A stretch of 64,000 bases of DNA from Phytoseiulus persimilis. Its lineage: Eukaryota > Arthropoda > Arachnida > Mesostigmata > Phytoseiidae. Position 1 is the stretch's first letter; every line of letters begins with the position of its first letter. A model generated the notes under the pieces. It was not told where the DNA came from. It was given only the letters and a program-made list of their open reading frames with translations, and did no database searches. Both the position numbers and the translations under genes were made by a program. The DNA is taken from assembly GCA_037576195.1 (NCBI GenBank), contig CM075102.1, positions 51,456,745-51,520,744 of the forward strand, written 5' to 3'. This document shows, one piece after another, positions 1 through 12,458 of the stretch.

Positions 1-970
1 GCTAAGTTGCAACGAGCGAGTAATGCGAGAGAATAAATAACAAAATTCCTACTGCCAGTGTTGTCGGTCGCTCGGTTAACGCTTGGTTAGCTCTGGTGCA
101 AACTCGGCCTCTCGGTCGTCGTCGTTACGAATGCCGGCGCGAAAATGCCGCTGACAGAGACTTGCTCTCTCACTTCGCGCGTTCGACCGTCGTCGAATCA
201 ACGTCGTTCCGATGCGGATCTTCTCGGCAAGCCGGTTCTCCTTCGACCGAGCGTCTTCGGGATTTCAGAGCCCTTCCGGTGACATGCGTTTCCTCCGGAA
301 TACATTGAAAGAACGCTAAGATCGGAACTCGCCTCAAGAGTCTGTTTCCATGTTTGAGTGCAATCGGTCCACCGAAATCGTCGACCCGCGGGCCCTATAG
401 CGTCCCTCCCTTCTCTACTCGAAGAACTCGGCCCGAGACTCGGCAAAACCCTTGGATTCACTTAGATATATCTAAGGGCCTCGTGACACGTTAGGGGACC
501 GAAACATTTGGTACCAGCGTACCATTCGTCCACAGCTGAGCTGCAGCCTTCCGTTCGCTCGAGACGTCGGTGAATACTGGTCCCCCGCCTCTGGTAGCGT
601 ACCCGCTGACGGCCATTTCTTGATACAGTGCACCGGCGCGCAAACACGAGCAAATGGCGGCGAGCTGCTTCATCTGCCGTCATCCGGGAACAGTGGTCCT
701 TCAGGGGAGATCCGAGGGGAGATTCGAAACGCACACACTGAGTGGAGTCCCGCTCATGTACGGCCAGAGTCGATATCAGAAGTCGTCTCCAGGCAATCAT
801 TGGCCACTCTCTACATCGACGAAACGATTGGTGATTCCATGCGGCTGCCGAGTGCATCAAGCCGGTGTCTTTGTCGCTTTGCCAGTTCTGCTCGGCCGTT
901 ACGGGCTGAACTGAATTCGTCCTTATCGAGATCGCTCACTGTTCCGGGGAAAGTCGGAGCCGAGCCCTAC

Positions 971-994
971 GGCCGGCCGGCCGGCCGGCCGGCC
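971..994. repeat. Tandem GGCC repeat
   Basis: Six uninterrupted copies of GGCC in a CpG-rich setting. It is a self-complementary microsatellite with no visible function. Confidence 0.9.
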
Positions 995-3940
995 ACCTCC
1001 TCGAGGAGCGAGCACCTCGACGAAGACGACGCTCCGTAGCTTGAATACGGAACGCTGGGTTCCAAGTCGGCGCTTGCTATCATCACCCGTCCCCTCCTAT
1101 CTCGTTCCGTGGCGGAATCTCTTCGTTTGCTCACTGGCAGCGAGTACACTGCTTCGCCGTATTCCCTACCTACCTCCCTCCCTCCCTCGTAAATGGTTTT
1201 TTTTTATGTCTCTGCTTGATTTCACTTTTCCCTGTGCCGCGGCATCCCATCCTGTTCCTGATCCGAGGATTTTCGTAGTAGTCATCGTCGCTATTGTCGT
1301 TCGGTCGAAGAGTCGAGAGGAAGCTGAATGCGGCCGCTGGATCCCCGGTGCGATCATATTGACTAAGACTGCGGCGGCGGCGACGACGACGACGAACGAC
1401 AATGAAACAGAGACCTTCTCGATGCTAAAGCGGTCCTCGCGATTATTGTTTCTATTATTATTATTATTATATTTCCATCCGGCTCAGCAGAGCAAGCCCG
1501 GCCAAACGTCTTCGGTGGGGACACGCTAAAAAATCGTCACGTTTCTGCGCGACGTATTCCCACTCAGCGGACCAGCCGGCCAACAGAGCGAGCGAGCGCG
1601 CTGGCGAGCCGGTAACCTACAATTAGGAGAGTACCAAGACACAAACAGCCAGAACACGACGTCTCCGAACGGAATGAATCATCTTTTCGTTCACTTCGGA
1701 ACGAAAACGGTGGGATGAAATTATCTTATTCCCATCCCGCGCCTGGTGTCACTTCTCGGAGGCTCGGGGAGCGCCTTTGGCGAAGTAATGTTGTTCAAAC
1801 AATCCCCGGTCAAAAGATTTGTGATTTTTTTTTCTTGGAGGATTCACGCTCCCCCCCGTCGGGCCACAATCCTGCCGGGATCGGATGAAAGGAAAAAAAC
1901 GGCGAAGCCAAGATGCAAAAAGCGCTTTCGGTTCAGCGACGAGCGGTGCTCGCGTGCGTCCCGAATTCATGGAAACAAGAGGTAACCCCCTAAGCTCTGC
2001 GGCATCCACTCGATTGAGTCGATTTCGCGAATCGTTCCACGACCGTGTTAACTTTCTCTCTGTTGCGAGCTTCTAAACTCGGACCTCGTCGCCTTTTTAG
2101 TTGGTTAGGCAAGCGGGGCAGAGCGCGAGGGGCTTCGGAGCAGAGTTCCCCGTTTTAAAGGACACGCGTGGGGGCGGCGCCCCGGGGATGTCAGGCCCAC
2201 AACGAACGGGGATGGAACTAGAGCGATAGGACGTCGGGGGAGACCTGCAAGAAGACCTAAGAAGCGGGGTACGGGGGAAACTAGGACGGAGTTGAGCGGG
2301 GCGCGGAGCTGGCGACGACACAGCTATTTCGAGCGATCTCTCTCTTCGACCGAGGGCCCGCTTCTGTATCGGATGGCGGGTGGTGTTCGGAACACTGGCA
2401 GACAGTGGGGCTCGTTGGCCGGTTCCCGACGACCAAGACAACGACGACAACGGTTTGTTCGGCTTTGCTTTCATTGGTAAACGCAAAAAAAAAGGCGTGT
2501 TGGAGACATTCGCAAATTTTAGCCCACAACGCGTCAGCTCGCGGTGTGCGGGAGCCGGGCGCGAACGCTTGGCGTGAACGCGGGAGAAGAACGATTACCG
2601 CCGTGCCGACATCGCACTCGGTCCATACGAGGGACGAATCCGAGGGACGGAATCGCGTTTTCGTCGAAGGGATTTCGTCGACACTGTCGCGACAGCAACA
2701 CCACAAAGCGTCCCAACTGCTGTCGGGGAACACGGCCGGCCCTAGCAATATCATCTCCAAAGAATTCTTCGGGGCCACGCCCGCGTGTCAACTCCACCTG
2801 TCCGTCCACAAATGCCCACCAACCTCTCTTAACTGGACGGAGGCTCGGAACAGATCGACAGAGAGAACACTCTGAGTGAAAAGTTCTCTCCTCCTTCTTG
2901 TCGTAAATAATAGACCCCTCAGCTGAGCGAGCAGCCACCTCTTTGGGCAACTTAGCACCTAGACCTAGCAGCTCCAACTGTTCGGTCATCTTCGAACTCA
3001 CGAAGCCGAGTAGTCGCCGAGCATCCAACGAGCGCCACTCTGGGCGGGCTTGCAGGATGAGTGCCCGGGGTTGCGACAAAAAATCTCAAAATCGCTCTCA
3101 TCACTGGCGGCGGCAGCAACATCAACAACGAGGAGCCGATGGAGCTTCCTTGGCAGCATCGACAGCCCTCGTCCTGTTTGCCCTGGCGCCGCGTCCGACC
3201 CCGAGTTCGCATCCTTCTTGATTCGAGGCTCAGTTCACGTCCGGAAGCTCGCCGGCGCTGATCGGCCGAAGATTATCTCCCGCCACGTCGAAGTCCTCAC
3301 CGTCTGAACCCACTCCGGAAATCTACGTTCGAGCGAGGAATTCGCGCGCGTCGCCATACTGAATGTTTTTGCGCGAGATCCTCCCGTGGAAACTCCGCTG
3401 TCGGATTGCTCGCCGGCTTCTCGGCAGTACCTTCCGATCTTTATCGATTATTGAGCCGTCTGCTACCGCGGCTGCTGCCGCCGCTACTCACAGAACGGCT
3501 GGCACTGCAGCCGTTTTCGCCACTTTGAATGGCAGAGAGCGAAAGAGGATTAGGTGCATGCCAAAAGAAATCTGGACGCCCCGGGAATCAATCGCACCCA
3601 TCGACATTATCATCTGCTGCAGGAAGGAGAATTTTCGGAAATCGGAAAGTTCTTTCGAGTTCGTACGATGGCCGCGATCAACTCGCGCCGGTGGCGGCAG
3701 ATCGAATCAAGTTACAGGACCACAGAGAACGAAACTAGAGACGGCACTTGACCTCATCCAACGACGTCCATGGTCGTTCGGCCGCTTGGTCGCCCGCTCG
3801 CTGACTCGGTCGCTCGGTGGGATCACTTCTCGTTGGTTGCTTCGCTCGCTCGCTCGTTCGTTCGTTCAACACTCACTTACCGCTCTTTCAAACGAAAAGC
3901 CCAAAGCTGCTGCTTTTAGGGTCTGAGATGGAGTGGCATG

Positions 3941-3970
3941 CTGCTGCCGCCGCCGCCGCCGCCGCCGCCG
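3941..3970. repeat. GCC trinucleotide repeat
   Basis: About ten GCC units follow two CTG units. The tract keeps all frames open locally and explains Pro- or Ala-run open frames that are not genes. Confidence 0.9.
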
Positions 3971-4847
3971 TTTAGGAGAAGAGACGCGGACATTGAAACC
4001 ACTGAAGCCGCCGAGGCCTGTTCGTGTGCGACATCGAATATGATTGATCATAATGTAGTACGAACGAAAGGACAGGAGAGATCGGTCGCACGAAGAGAGG
4101 CAGCAGTCAGTATGCTCGCGAGTGCGCCGAAACACTCGTCGAGATACCAAGCCACCGACCGACGAAGCGAGGAAAGCTGAGAATGTGACGAAAAAAAGGA
4201 ATTCCTTATCAGCGGTGAACAGATCTCCGCAGCTCGTGGTTGAAAAGATTCCTGAAAAGTTCGTGAGGGATCGAACCGCTCTGAAAAATCGTAGAGTTCG
4301 ACTTTCTGGCGCACTTGCGAGACGCGTCGCGCCGCGCACCGATCCGGGCGAAAGAGAAACGGAAAGACAAAACGGAACAATGCAGCGAGTTAGTGAGCGT
4401 CGTTGAAGAATCTGTGGTGGTCGTAGGCAGTCCGAAATGCAAGAGAAGAAGAAAAAAAGGAGAATAAAGAAGTGGCCCCAACTCTGCTGACAGTCGTAAA
4501 AAGGAAGGCCCCGCTCGCTCGTTTTTTCGTTTTCACAAACAAGTGCTTCAGTCAGACGGGCGCAGAGGTAAAAAAGCAAAAACTAAAAAATACGGCGTGC
4601 ACAGTGTGAGCAAGCTGTTGATGCATTCCTGATGATACCGATGCCCTGCGAACACCGCCAGCGCCGCGTCATCGACGCCGATTCAACAAACATCATTTTT
4701 CCGAGAGGAGCTTCCCTTCGAGCTCATGTGCATGTGTCCTCTAAGGCGCTTCTGATCGGATTGATTGCCCTCAACTGAACGCGGGCGGACGCTGCTCTGG
4801 GGGGGGGGAAACGTTGGCGCCGAAAACGCTCCCAAGTAGACATCATT

Positions 4848-4954
4848 TTCCGTAGCACGGAGTACGGCAAATAACTTTCCGTACTTTCTGGTACGGAAAT
4901 TTATTTTCGCCGCCTCGGTACGGAAATTGAATTGCCGTACTCCTTACTACGGAA
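4848..4954. repeat. 107-bp foldback element with TTCCGTAG...CTACGGAA arms
   Basis: The left arm (4848-4884) and the reverse complement of the right arm (4918-4954) agree at 32 of 37 positions, both starting TTCCGTAG and ending TTTCCGTAC. The 33-bp loop carries one more GGTACGGAAAT unit. Single-strand folding would give a strong hairpin. It may be a very small MITE or a palindromic protein-binding array. No clear target-site duplication was seen and no second copy was noticed in the window. Confidence 0.8.
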
Positions 4955-7900
4955 CTTTGACTTTAGAGATCGATCCGGGCGTCACCGACTCCTCGAGAAT
5001 CGCATCTCGCTTCCTCAATCACTAAGCCTCCGATGAAATCGGTCGGCATCGGGCGTGTCTTCCTCGGGCGGCGGAAGGCTCGCCGTGCGTCGAGGTCTGG
5101 CGAGGAAAACGCTCTGACTGCCTGGCATGATCCGCCGATGTCTGACACGGAGGCAGATATATTTCGTTCGGTTTGTGAGCGAGGAAAACCCTCCTCGAAA
5201 AGACAATACGGGAGCGGCATCGACCCTGTCCAAGTTGCACCCGCTGTTGGCTCCCTTGACCAGGCGGCGGGTTCGAGTCTCCCAGTCCGCCCATCCAACG
5301 GGGCACGAAGCGAGCAAAGGACGAACTTTGCTGTTCCTCTCACTTCCTTCCTTCCTACGACCCCTCTCTCTTCACTGGCGTCTCGTCAGGAGAGGAAGTC
5401 TCGTCTCCTGCCGCCGCTGTTTTTTTTTTCGTTCTGGGGCAAAGGACGACCGGGTTCTTTCCTATCCCCGAGGTTTTTCGCTGAACTCCGAAAATCCTAC
5501 GAGAGTCGGTCGGTCGGGCGGCGGTCCAAAGTTGGTCGCCCGAAACGACACGTCGTTCCGGCGACATGTGAATAATCGATATGTAATTTCGACGTTATTC
5601 CACACGAAGCCTTCTCCGGTTGTTCTTCGCCCCCAGGCGGCAGCCTCCCGCTCAGATAAAACTCCCTCCTCGGAATCACGATATCGAGCAGCGGCTTTTC
5701 GGCGCGAAGAGAAACAGCTGAAAACCGTATCGCCTTAAGAGGCCGAAAACGGAGGCCGCTCCGAAGACTTCATTCCGGTGTTCTACAGGAAGTGACCAAT
5801 CGATAGGGGCGATTCTTGAGGTCAGCTGATTGGTTGCTCGATGGTTTCCTCACGAGGGATGCTGGGCCCGAGATCGCTTCGCTCTCCCTCTTTTGCCTGA
5901 TTTCTTGCTGATGGCTTGTCGGGGACGTGCTTGTCTGTCGGCGTGCCTGCCTGGATGGCTGACTGGCGTGCGCGAACGAGAGCGAGTGAGTGTGGTGGCA
6001 CCGATAGCGGTTTCCTTCCGGTGAGCTCTTCCTCGTCTTCTCATCTTGTCGTTCGGTTCCTGTGCAGTGGCGGCGGTGGCTGCTTATGCAAACCTTAGAG
6101 TTCGTCTTGTCGACTCGTCTCGGCATGGCTCGGCTAGCTCCACGGTCCTTCATGGAGAACGGGGGCAGAGGGAGGGAGTTCTCAAGGGACGAGCAGACGA
6201 ACGGTCTCATCTACCGATGAGCTCATCCACCGATGAAGTCGGAAAACACGTTCCGCTGGCGAGACTCGGGCTCTGAACCCCGTCGCTCCCTTCCTCCTCT
6301 CGCTCGACGATAGTTGGACATCGACGGATTCCGAGCGAAGACGGACAAAGTTGAAATCTCGCTGGCGAAGACGGAAAAGGCGTTCTCGGTCGTTGCGAGT
6401 GGCGAGTACAATTATCGCGGAATATCGCGCTGACCTCCACGCAACGGACACGTCCCCGGCTCTCTCGCGATGCGGACAGGGAAGTGGAGCAGGGAATGAG
6501 GGAGCGAAAAGAACACGTTGCTGTTTTCGGCGTCGCTTGTCTCCGCGAGAAAGCACGAGAAGTTTCGTGCCAAAAGCACGGTAACTGGGGAAGGTGAAGG
6601 CGTAGCATCTCGTGCCTCCGGAAAAACTCCGACTGTCAGAAATTCCAGGGGAGGGGGGACCATGGGGAAAAGTGAGAGTAATCCAGCCAGCAGGGGGAAA
6701 GAAGTGCTCCTTCGTCTGTCTCGTCACGGGTCGATCGACGAGTTTTTCTCTTCAGCGGCGGCAGCGAGCGAGCACGGGTTTTGTTTCGACAGCCGGAGGG
6801 GCGGTGCTGCCGGCGAGGGACTTCCACACACTTTTGTGTTCGTCGTTTGGATGACTCGGGGTGTCTTTCCGGGCGGGGAGGGGAGGAGGGGGGAACGAAG
6901 ACTGCCAAAGAGAGAGGGGGAAGAGGCGCTTCGTTGGGAGCGAGGAGGCAGACCGCCTGAAGAATTCGGCAGCTCCGTCCGTCCCTTCGAGAAAAAGAAG
7001 AGCCGACAGCTCGCGCAGCCCTCCCAGCTTTGCCCCCTCCGTCGACGAACGGACGGTCCGACCGACTCGGTGCATGGTGAGCGAGTTTGCCTGCCTGGTG
7101 CGCTTCCGTCCGTCCTTCCTCTATCCGTCGTTCCTTCCTTGCGTCGTCCTCCAGGAAGAAAAAGACGAAAAAGGAAAGCGACGACGACGACGACGAAGAA
7201 GAAGGACCACCACCACAGAGAATAAAGGCGGATTCGGTGCGCGAAGAAGAGCTGGGGGAGGGGGCGGGAGGATACGGGGAGGGCAGAGCATGCTTGCTCC
7301 TCGGTCGCCGCTCATTCAGTAATTCTCTTCCAAGCAACACAAAGCTCGAACTGACAGAGAAACGAACCGGCCGGCAGAGACACGGCGCCTTCGCTGCTCA
7401 ACACACCACGCGCTCACAGCAGCGAGCGAGAGATAGAGAGAATGAAGGTCTCCACTGTGTGCAAGAAGAGTAGAAGACGAAACTTTTTAAAAAAGCCGAC
7501 TCAGGAAGGAAAACCGGGTGAACGGGCGGGCAAGCGAGTGAACGAGGAAAAAAAAACCGACACAAAAAGAGAGAGAGAGGAACGCGGAAAAGTGAACCAC
7601 CGCCGCCAACCACGCCGCTTTTAAAGAGGGCCTACAGACCGACGGCACCCGCAGACTGACGGTCGCACGGACGGACAAACGCCGCGGCACCGCCGTCGAG
7701 CGGTTCGTCATTCTGATCGCCAGTAGTGTCTGCGAGTTCCCGGAGTACCGTGCAGACCGCTCGATCGCGCGCGCGGGCGGCCGGGTGATCGCGCGCCCAC
7801 CGGGCAGCCTTTTGAAAGACCTCTGCGAGAACCTCGAGCATCAATACGAGCTGATCGGGGAAAGCGCCAGTTGCCGAGTGGACGGGGGCGATTTGCCCGC

Positions 7901-10900
7901 CCTGACCGGTCGGACAGTCGAAATCTCCACGATCGTTCCAGTACTTTTCGCCAAGGCTCTCCGTTCTCGGAACGGGGGAGGGCTTTCCCTGACGGAAATA
8001 CGAATTTGAAACCGATCGTTCCCGACTGAAATTTCCGCCGCACTCCTGTGGGAAGTTGCAGCTCGTTGCTCGACTACGATTCGTCCCCGATGAGTTTTAC
8101 TCACGAGCTATATTTTCCCTTCTTCTCGCGTTTGCTGTGCAGTGAGCTTCCCTCTTCGACTAATTCTTTCACTCCTGGTCTTTTTCTTGTTCGCCTGAGT
8201 TGCTTAATCGAAAAAACAAATTAAAATTCGCTCGAGTGGCGTCGGTTCCCCGAAACTCCTCCACTGCCCGTCGGCTTCGATCCACTTTCTCCTTCTTTCT
8301 CTCCCTGCGATTTCCTCTCATTCATTTTCTCCTTCTCCCACGGTCGCCAGCCCGTTCTCCCGACATCTCGCTCTTTTCTATTTGCTCGGCAATCTCTTCA
8401 AGGGAGTTCTTTCTCTTCTGAGCTCCCCTACGTCATTTCTTGCATCCATTCAAGATCAATGAGTAACTGGCCATGAGACTTCTGAGCGGGTTTTTCACCG
8501 CGACGTTCACGAATCTTTGAGCCGAAGACGCGACTCCGAGTCGGCATCGCGCGCATAGACAGGGCCTTTCTTTCCGAAAGCCGTGGAGAGGGCTGGACTC
8601 ACTTCGAACTCTCGAGCTGGGCTCCTGTCTCGAATTAGCTTTTTGAAGGTTCCTCTTTTTCGCTTGCTCTTTTTGATTCGGAGTCTGCTTGTATCTCATT
8701 TGGAAGCCTCCGCCTTTTCGTGATCCGATTCCTCGTTCCTTGATTTCCCGGACTAATCTGACTCCTGTCTGATTGCGACGTTCGCTTGCTCCCCGCGCTC
8801 CTCGCCGTTCTCTTGTGCTCGTGCAACGTTCTTTTTTCTGCTCTCGATCCTGTTCTCATACTCTCCCCGCGGCTCTCGTTCTCCTCCTTGGTTTCGTCCC
8901 TCAACTCGAACGAACCCGTCATCAGGTGGATCTAACTGCAGCCCGCTCCGATTCAGCGCCCGATCCCCAAGAGCTGTGAGAAAATTCCGTCCTCTTCAAT
9001 AATTGAGGGAAGGTTAACATCTGATGCGAACGGGGGATCGGTTCGTTTCGGGGGCTGTCGGCTCGACTCGGGGGCTGTCGGAAGGACGCGCAGACAACGT
9101 TCGCTCGAACGCGGTGGAAAAGTCCAGGTGCCAGGAGCGAGGTTCCAGACCGTCCGATGTTAGCAGCTACCGCTGGCTGTCCAGTGATTCGTATCTTTGG
9201 TTCGCCATCTTCTTGACAGACAGGTCAGAAGATATCAAGATAAGTGAACGAGGGTGAAACAATGAAACAGAGTTCGGCAATCTCTATAAATGGTCCACCC
9301 TCTGACCGCCAGCCGGTCGGCCGCCATTAGAGTACAACGAAGAAAACTTCGCCTAAACCATGCGAGCGCGCGAGTGGGTCGGTCTGCTGGGCAAGTCGGC
9401 CGGTCACAATCCTACCAGTGAGCGAACGAGAGAGAGAGAAAGCAATACTCACTTCCTTGTCCTCCGCGTGTCCCTGAGTGTCTCGGTGCAGTACGTCTGG
9501 GAGGACTGACTCGTTCTGCAAATCTATATTTAAATACTCCGCTTGGATAGCGAACGGGAGTTGCATGAGGGCATCGCGGGGGATTTCTCCGAGGGGCGAC
9601 GGGAGCGACCCGAATGAAGCCTTGACGTAAATTATGCCTGGATGTCACGTCCAATTTCGAGTGGATGCGCTCTCTCGCGCAACGCGAAAGGGGTTGACCG
9701 AGCGGTTCAGCTCCCCAAGTGGTCCAACTAAGTACAACAAGAAGCGCTACAACATGCAACGGCCAAGCCGAACGACACTCGGAAACCGGCAGAGAGTGCG
9801 TGGGTCTTCCGAACATTCGTTTGTCGATTCAGAGACCATTCCAAAGATGCCTTGCGGAGCAGCTAACTGCCCCGAGCGGTGTTTTAGGCTAATTGTTGGT
9901 GTGCCCCCGATTCCAGATCGATTAGATCGGAAAGAAGAGAATAACGAGAGCGATAGGCATCACGTCGAGGAACGAAGCCTAAACCCAAAAGCGAGCCCAG
10001 TACGGAGCCTTGACGTGACGGGCGCGCAACTTGGCCGTGATGTTTGTGTACTCGGGAGCGAATTCATCTTCTTCCTTGATCTCCTGGAAGGGAAGGGGGA
10101 GGGCGACCGGCAGAGAGGGAGATCAAACGGCACATGTAACCCTAAAAAAACTTTGCCCAGTCTGTCTGAGTCCTCGCGTTCCATCTGTTGAACGCTTAAG
10201 TATGCAAATGCCAGACCTGCAGTGAACGGAATTCTTGACTTCTTTTTGTCTAATTGAATAATATTTACATCTCATTTTCGCTCGCAGCTCCTCGTGTGGC
10301 TGCCAAGCTGGCCAGCCATCGACTGAAACCCCTTTAGCCATTTGTCTCAAATTGGCCCTTTCTGTTTTTGAAGTGTGTGTGCGTGTGTGTCTCGCGTTTT
10401 TCCTCTCTTGCCGGCCGCCGGGTTGCCCGCCCTCTCGGGAAGCAAGTCGAGAGGAAGCGCGAGGCCGAAACGGCGGCGCTAGCTGTGAAATCAACGAGCA
10501 AAACTCGCTCGTTAAAAAAAGTCAAAATTCAAATTTTGAATCTCCGCGCGTTTGCAACGACCGCCGAACCTCCGGCGTGTGCCTCACTTTATCTGTTTCC
10601 TCTGCGATAGAGGGATGGGAAGGGGAGGCGGGGTGAGGATGAGACCGTGACGGGGGAAGAAGTCGAAAACTGAGAAGGAGACCACGGAAAGGGGATACAT
10701 AGAGATTTGGAGCCGTTTTGTTCATTGGTGGCCTCCACATTTCGTATTCGAGTTGGCGCAAGAACAACGGAGGGTCTCGAGGAGGAGCAAAGTCTCTGTT
10801 TCTGATGACGCTGCTCTCGACTTGGATGATGACGATTACGACGGCGCTTCGATTATCCATTCTCGAGGCGAGAAATCGGATCCTGGGCCCGGATCGTAAC

Positions 10901-11036
10901 CGCCGATTCGATTCGAGAAAAATACTCTGCGGCCTCGCCCTGAACCGCGTGGAGGCCGGACGGCGGAAATCGACGCCCAGTTAGGGTAGAATGGGGTATT
11001 TCCAGGAATAACGTCCTGCTTCTTTCTGTGTTACAG

Positions 11037-12458
11037 AACCGTTGACAGGGGAGAACGGGATGCCGCGACGTCTCCGCACCGCCTACACCAACACGCAACT
11101 ACTTGAGCTAGAGAAAGAATTTCACTTTAACAAGTATCTGTGCCGGCCTCGGCGGATTGAGATCGCCGCAGCTCTCGACCTCACCGAGCGACAAGTAAAA
11201 GTCTGGTTCCAAAATCGTCGGATGCGCCATAAACGACAGACGATGGTTTCTAAAAGCGAAGGCAACACCGACAAAGAGTCGAACACATCCGAAAACGATG
11301 ACGACAACAGCGCGGGAGGCTTGCTGAAATCAAAAACTGGTTTATGTTCCATGGGCGGAGACTGCAGTCCGCAACAGAAAGACTGCTGTACGCCCTCGAT
11401 CCAAGCGATGCAGCAGCAAGTGATTTCGCAACCAAACTCGGTTCCGCCTCAGCTTTCGAGGAACACGTGCTCTCCGAGTGAAAGTGAGCACGGTTCCATG
11501 TCGTCCGATGATCCCAAGGCGCATCTTCATTCGGCGTTGACTGCGACTTCTGCAACTCCTTCGCCCGGGTCCGCGCGAGGTAAGCGATCGGCCACTCGCA
11601 TGTTCCGAACTCCCATCCGCCTACTGCGGCTCTCGTTTTCGACTCATTCAACTACTTGCTCTTTCAGGCGACAAAACACCAACTCCGACCGGGTCCCTCG
11701 AGAGATCCATCAAGCCCGATCCCGCTTTGAGCTATTCTACGGGAGGGAATTCCACGGGAACTTCTTTAGCGGGGGGCCAACGATCAACGTACCCTGCTGG
11801 AATGGGGTCGCCAATGCAAGCGTCCTCGCCGTTGTATCAGAAGCAGGCGCATTACTATCGAACGTCGGGGGGAACAGCGTGCTACCCCAGTGTAACATAC
11901 AAGTCAAACCACATGTACTATCATCATGCAGCACCGCAGTCGAACTCTCCAAACTGCGGCTCGCAATACCCCGCCGCCGGTGGTCAGGCAAGTCCGAACA
12001 TGACCGGAGCGAGAATGCCGCAGTACTTCGATGCGTACGGAGAGCAGCGTTTCGATTACGCGACCGGCTATCATGGACAAGGCTACCCGCAAGGCTACAC
12101 CAGCGGTTACGGCCAGGACGACTTGTCGGCCAGCGATCAGTACTACGACAGGGCTCAGCAGGAGTATCCCACAGCTAAACAGCAGCCGCAGTATCAGTGC
12201 TTTGACTCACAGTACGCGGCCGGTGATAACGCCTCGTTCAACGGATTCACCGAAAGCCAGGTGACGGCAAACCAGCATCAAAACGGTGACATGAACTTCA
12301 ACCTGTATTACAACAACGGTAGCTTGGGCTCAATGAGTACGTGTAGCACGCCCGGAACGCCCCAAAGTCAGTGTTTTTCCGCTCAGGAAAGCGTGGCGGA
12401 ATGGAGTGCCGTTTCTCAGAACCACTTCCCCAACACCGAGTACTATCAGCTCGGTTGA
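11037..12458 (+). CDS. pb: Proboscipedia / Hox2 homeodomain transcription factor (last two coding exons)
   Basis: Nuclear Hox-class DNA-binding regulator of head and mouthpart segment identity. Two exons are visible: 11037-11579 and 11668-12458 (TGA at 12456-12458), joined across an 88-bp GT-AG intron in consistent phase. Together they encode the last 443 residues. The 60-residue homeodomain (11063-11242) has the pb signature: [10 protein letters not shown] start, [33 protein letters not shown] and HKRQT end, with Gln50 and Asn51. Position 55 is Arg where the pb proteins I recall have Lys. After it come an acidic Ser/Asp stretch and a long Gln-, Tyr- and Ser-rich C-terminus, as usual for pb. 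The first exon starts with acceptor TTACAG at 11031-11036 and no start codon, so the 5' coding exons with the hexapeptide lie elsewhere, probably left of the window. The homeobox itself is not split by an intron. Confidence 0.95.

Larger units (their letters stand above)
1..11036. other. Simple-sequence-rich region upstream of the pb homeodomain exon
   Basis: No gene can be supported here. The stretch has long purine or pyrimidine runs and many short tandem repeats: a GGCC run at 971-994, a GCC run at about 3941-3970, CGCT/CGTT runs near 3790-3870, TTA runs near 1450 and GAC runs near 7180. Stops are scarce on both strands, so open frames of 180-237 codons overlap each other in opposite directions; these look compositional. 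Because the pb homeodomain exon starts at 11037 with an acceptor and no start codon, some or all of this DNA is probably pb intron, 5' UTR or regulatory sequence. I searched for a Hox hexapeptide (Y/F-P-W-M) exon and found none. Confidence 0.5.

Noticed and set aside
5262-5300. tRNA-like B box GGTTCGAGTCTCCC
   Set aside because: No A box at the right distance and no closing acceptor or T stem.
5940-5975. Possible pb hexapeptide exon (peptide PAWMADWR)
   Set aside because: Contains W-M but lacks the Y/F-P-W-M core and the basic KEKK-like tail, and lies in a repetitive frame.
3363-7340. Several open frames of 180-237 codons on both strands
   Set aside because: Overlap each other antisense and consist of simple-repeat translations (Arg, Ser, Pro, Ala runs); no splice structure or domain.
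9630-9690. Possible hexapeptide YAWM followed by SRPIS
   Set aside because: A stop lies a few codons upstream with no good acceptor between, and no basic residues follow; judged chance.
11042-12178. Reading the pb homeodomain frame straight through to 12178
   Set aside because: It crosses an 88-bp GT-AG intron and then reads the last exon in the wrong frame; the Gln/Tyr-rich pb C-terminus is in the other frame and ends at 12458.
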